From NCBI RefSeq assembly GCF_003590335.1, contig NZ_MIET01000034.1, positions 62,001 to 126,000 of the forward strand: a DNA stretch of 64,000 nt, in the 5' to 3' direction. The DNA comes from Pseudoalteromonas sp. MSK9-3 (GTDB taxonomy: Bacteria > Pseudomonadota > Gammaproteobacteria > Enterobacterales > Alteromonadaceae). The translations under genes and the position numbers were made by a program. This document shows, in pieces, positions 61,955-64,000 of this stretch (the first letter of the stretch is position 1; the number at the start of each line of letters is the position of its first letter). The notes below the pieces were generated by a model that was not told the DNA's origin, made no database searches, and saw only the letters and a list, made by a program, of their open reading frames with translations.

Positions 61955-62108
61955 ATAAGTATCCTTATAAAAATACACAATCCTGTGCATAAAAATAGAA
62001 GGGGAATACCATAAGATAAATAATTAAAGAGGGACTGTCAGTAAAAACTTTGAATATTTTCTTCTTTTAAAATAGTAAGTTGTGAATTTTTGATTGGGTG
62101 GTAATACA

Positions 62109-62150
62109 ATTAGATTTTGGTCTAATATAAAGCCCACAAGTGTAGGCTTT
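62109..62150 (-). terminator. Terminator of the S9 peptidase gene
   Basis: On the minus strand the arms AAAGCCTAC and GTGGGCTTT (62129-62150, one G-T pair) have loop ACTT. A second dyad ATTAGA/TCTAAT (62109-62126) follows at once. Located 25 bp past the stop. Confidence 0.65.
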
Positions 62151-62174
62151 ATAGGAACTTGCGACAGTTTTTGA

Positions 62175-64000
62175 TTACATGTCAAAATGTCGATTAAAGA
62201 AGTTTGTGATAGTTTGGTGTAAATGCGTTTGCACTTTTTTACCACGTAAGCTGTGTTTTGAACCTGGGTATGTCATCATTTCAAATGGCTTTGCGTTGTC
62301 TTGTAGCTGCTTAAATAACTTGGTTGCATGAGTAAATAATACGTTGTCATCTGCCATGCCATGATAAATCATTAATGGGCCATTTAAGTTATCAGCGAAG
62401 GGGAATACAGCACTTTGCTCATATCCAACCGCATTGGTTTTTGGGTGTCCTAAGTAACGTTCTGTGTAATGAGTATCATATAACGCCCAGTCAGTTACTG
62501 GTGCACCGGATACACCTGCTTGAAAGTAATCGCCTGCTTTAAACATGGCCATCAAAGCCATATATCCGCCATAGCTGTGGCCGTAAATACCAATGCGTGT
62601 TGAGTCGACGTAATCAAGTGTACGTAAAAATTCAACCCCTTTGATTTGATCTGCGACTTCTACCTCACCTAAATGCTTATAAATGGGCGCTTCAAATGCT
62701 TTGCCTCGGTTATAAGAGCCTCTATTATCGAGTTGAAAAATAACATAGCCTTGCTGGGCCATATATTGAAAGTATAGGTTTTTGCTGCGCCAGCTATTCG
62801 TTACTCTTTGTGCATGAGGCCCGCCATATACGTTAACCATAACAGGGTGCTTTTTGCCTTTTTTCATATTGGCTGGTTTAAAAATACGATAATGTAAGGT
62901 TTGCCCATCTTGCGCTTTAATCGTCCCGTACTCAGGTTCTGCAAGGTCGCTTAGATAAGGGGTTAAGGGGTGGTTTTTATTCAGTGGGTTTTGCTCAAGC
63001 CAGGTAATAAACTCACCATTGACTTTACGCAAGGCAACCGAGTTTGGTTTATTAACAGCTGAACTGTTGTCGATAAATGTTTTGGCATCTTTAGCAACCA
63101 CCACTTTATGATAGCTACCTAATTGAGTAACACGTTTGGCATGGCTGTTTTTGAATATGCTGGCACTATACAGATGCTGCTCTAATGGCGTATCGGCACG
63201 ACCTGCAAAGTAGACCAGACCTTTTTGTTCATCAATGCCCTTTATAGAGTCAACGATCCACTCACCTTGAGTAATTTGGCGTACTAACTGACCATTAGTA
63301 CGGTATAAGTATAGGTGTTTATAACCATCACGCTCAGAAGCCCAGATAAAGTGCTTTTTGTCGTTTAAGAAGCGTAAATCAAAGTGTAAATTAACCCAAG
63401 TATCGCTACGCTCTGTCAAAGCAACAGATTGTTTTTTGGTTTTGCTATCATAAAAGCGCAGTTCTAAGGCCTGTTGTGAGCGATTTTGCCATTGATATGA
63501 CAATGTTTTATTATCTTTAAGCCATTTGGCTCTGGCGAGATAAATGTCTTGGTCTTTACCTAAATCAACCCAGTCTACTTGTTGATCATTGATATTTACT
63601 ACACCCAATGCAATTTTGACATTGTTTGTGCCCGTAAATGGATAGCGTTGATTGAATAACTTAACTTCATCGGCATATATTTCGTTACGAATCGCTTCTT
63701 CAACAGGGCTTTCATCAATTCGAGTGAAGGCGACCTTTGATTCATCACCAGCCCACCAATAGCCAGTCATTCGACTCATTTCTTCTTGGGCGACAAACTC
63801 GGCCATCCCATTTTTTATAACGCCACCGCCATCTGTGCTGAGCGCTATTTCTTTGCCAGAGGCAAGGTCTAGGGCATATAAGTTTTGTTCGCGAATAAAA
63901 GACACATAATTGCCTTTTGGCGAAAAGCGAGCATCTGTTTCAAAGGCCTCGGTATTAGTTAGCTTTTTACTTTTACCTGTACTGACCTGAAAGTGATATA
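62175..64000 (-). CDS. Exported-type prolyl oligopeptidase/DPP-IV family S9 peptidase (5' partial)
   Basis: The frame is open to the window edge, so the N-terminus (and any signal peptide) is outside; about 608 residues are visible. The DPPIV_N propeller (GYWWAGDESKVAFTRIDESPV and later WASERDGYKHLYLY) precedes the S9 alpha/beta-hydrolase. The triad is Ser in GHSYGGYMALMAMFKAG, Asp in HGMADDNVLF and His in YPGSKHSLRG. Close relatives release X-Pro dipeptides. The role is peptide degradation, consistent with other peptidases nearby. Confidence 0.92.
   Translation of the reverse strand, partial: YHFQVSTGKSKKLTNTEAFETDARFSPKGNYVSFIREQNLYALDLASGKEIALSTDGGGVIKNGMAEFVAQEEMSRMTGYWWAGDESKVAFTRIDESPVEEAIRNEIYADEVKLFNQRYPFTGTNNVKIALGVVNINDQQVDWVDLGKDQDIYLARAKWLKDNKTLSYQWQNRSQQALELRFYDSKTKKQSVALTERSDTWVNLHFDLRFLNDKKHFIWASERDGYKHLYLYRTNGQLVRQITQGEWIVDSIKGIDEQKGLVYFAGRADTPLEQHLYSASIFKNSHAKRVTQLGSYHKVVVAKDAKTFIDNSSAVNKPNSVALRKVNGEFITWLEQNPLNKNHPLTPYLSDLAEPEYGTIKAQDGQTLHYRIFKPANMKKGKKHPVMVNVYGGPHAQRVTNSWRSKNLYFQYMAQQGYVIFQLDNRGSYNRGKAFEAPIYKHLGEVEVADQIKGVEFLRTLDYVDSTRIGIYGHSYGGYMALMAMFKAGDYFQAGVSGAPVTDWALYDTHYTERYLGHPKTNAVGYEQSAVFPFADNLNGPLMIYHGMADDNVLFTHATKLFKQLQDNAKPFEMMTYPGSKHSLRGKKVQTHLHQTITNFFNRHFDM

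Noticed and set aside
1..64000. CRISPR array, rRNA operon, intact insertion sequence or replication origin
   Set aside because: No regularly spaced repeats, rRNA-like sequence, transposase gene or DnaA-box cluster was noticed in the window.

Overview
The window looks like chromosomal DNA of a marine gammaproteobacterium of the order Alteromonadales, most likely Pseudoalteromonas or a close relative. This is inferred by eye from moderate AT richness and from gene content: RapA, a PIN-PhoH protein, an SO_0444-type metal exporter next to a ZntR-like regulator, a GlyGly-CTERM surface protein, a secreted S8 protease with PKD and chitin-binding modules, DPP-IV-type S9 peptidase and many signalling proteins. 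No rRNA, tRNA, CRISPR array, intact insertion sequence or prophage was seen. The first and last genes are cut by the window edges.

Layout. 1-2.4 kb: end of a surface protein, a cluster of hairpins and an octanucleotide repeat, then two decayed genes (TetR regulator and MBL-fold hydrolase) truncated head to head. 2.4-8.1 kb: secreted CocE-type hydrolase, zinc-dependent phospholipase C-like protein, AraC regulator and the AzlCD amino-acid exporter. 8.1-11.2 kb: phaB-phaP-phaC polyhydroxyalkanoate cluster without phaA. 11.5-18.3 kb: secreted lipin-like phosphatase, ABC exporter, S8 protease, secreted amidohydrolase. 18.4-24.8 kb: PlsC-like acyltransferase, an orphan Cro/CI-like regulator pair, HIT protein, TPR-GGDEF cyclase, M20 amidohydrolase, RluA. 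24.9-27.4 kb: a membrane transcription factor with a LamG sensor, facing a protein that resembles a Fic domain that has lost its catalytic motif. 27.5-37 kb: rapA, phoH-like gene, hybrid histidine kinase with a REC-degenerate-GGDEF partner, DUF3192 lipoprotein. 37.4-43.2 kb: D-2-hydroxyacid dehydrogenase, zntR-exporter operon, acyltransferase, DUF1289 protein, orphan binding protein, small protein plus GNAT. 43.2-51.3 kb: 1495-residue propeller/PAS/GGDEF/EAL protein, potassium channel, acyl-CoA synthetase-acetyltransferase. 51.4-64 kb: SIMPL protein, binding protein, TonB-like protein, NUDIX, Tas-like reductase, SOS-controlled dinB, cstA, M17 aminopeptidase, chemoreceptor, S9 peptidase.

Themes. 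The secreted hydrolases, peptidases, cstA and chemoreceptor fit a particle-degrading, peptide-feeding life, with PHA as carbon store. Several c-di-GMP-type proteins have lost their signature residues. The most novel candidate is the 24.9-27.4 kb divergent pair: LamG membrane regulator and Fic-like pseudoenzyme, separated by four TTTACC hexamers spaced 21, 43 and 42 bp. Other signals worth testing are a terminator that contains the ribosome-binding site and abuts the start codon of the M17 aminopeptidase, an attenuator-like set of alternative hairpins ahead of the HIT gene, and the operator-rich orphan lysogeny-type switch at 19.0-20.3 kb. Start codons were moved inward from the longest open frame wherever a ribosome-binding site, signal peptide or family length supported it.
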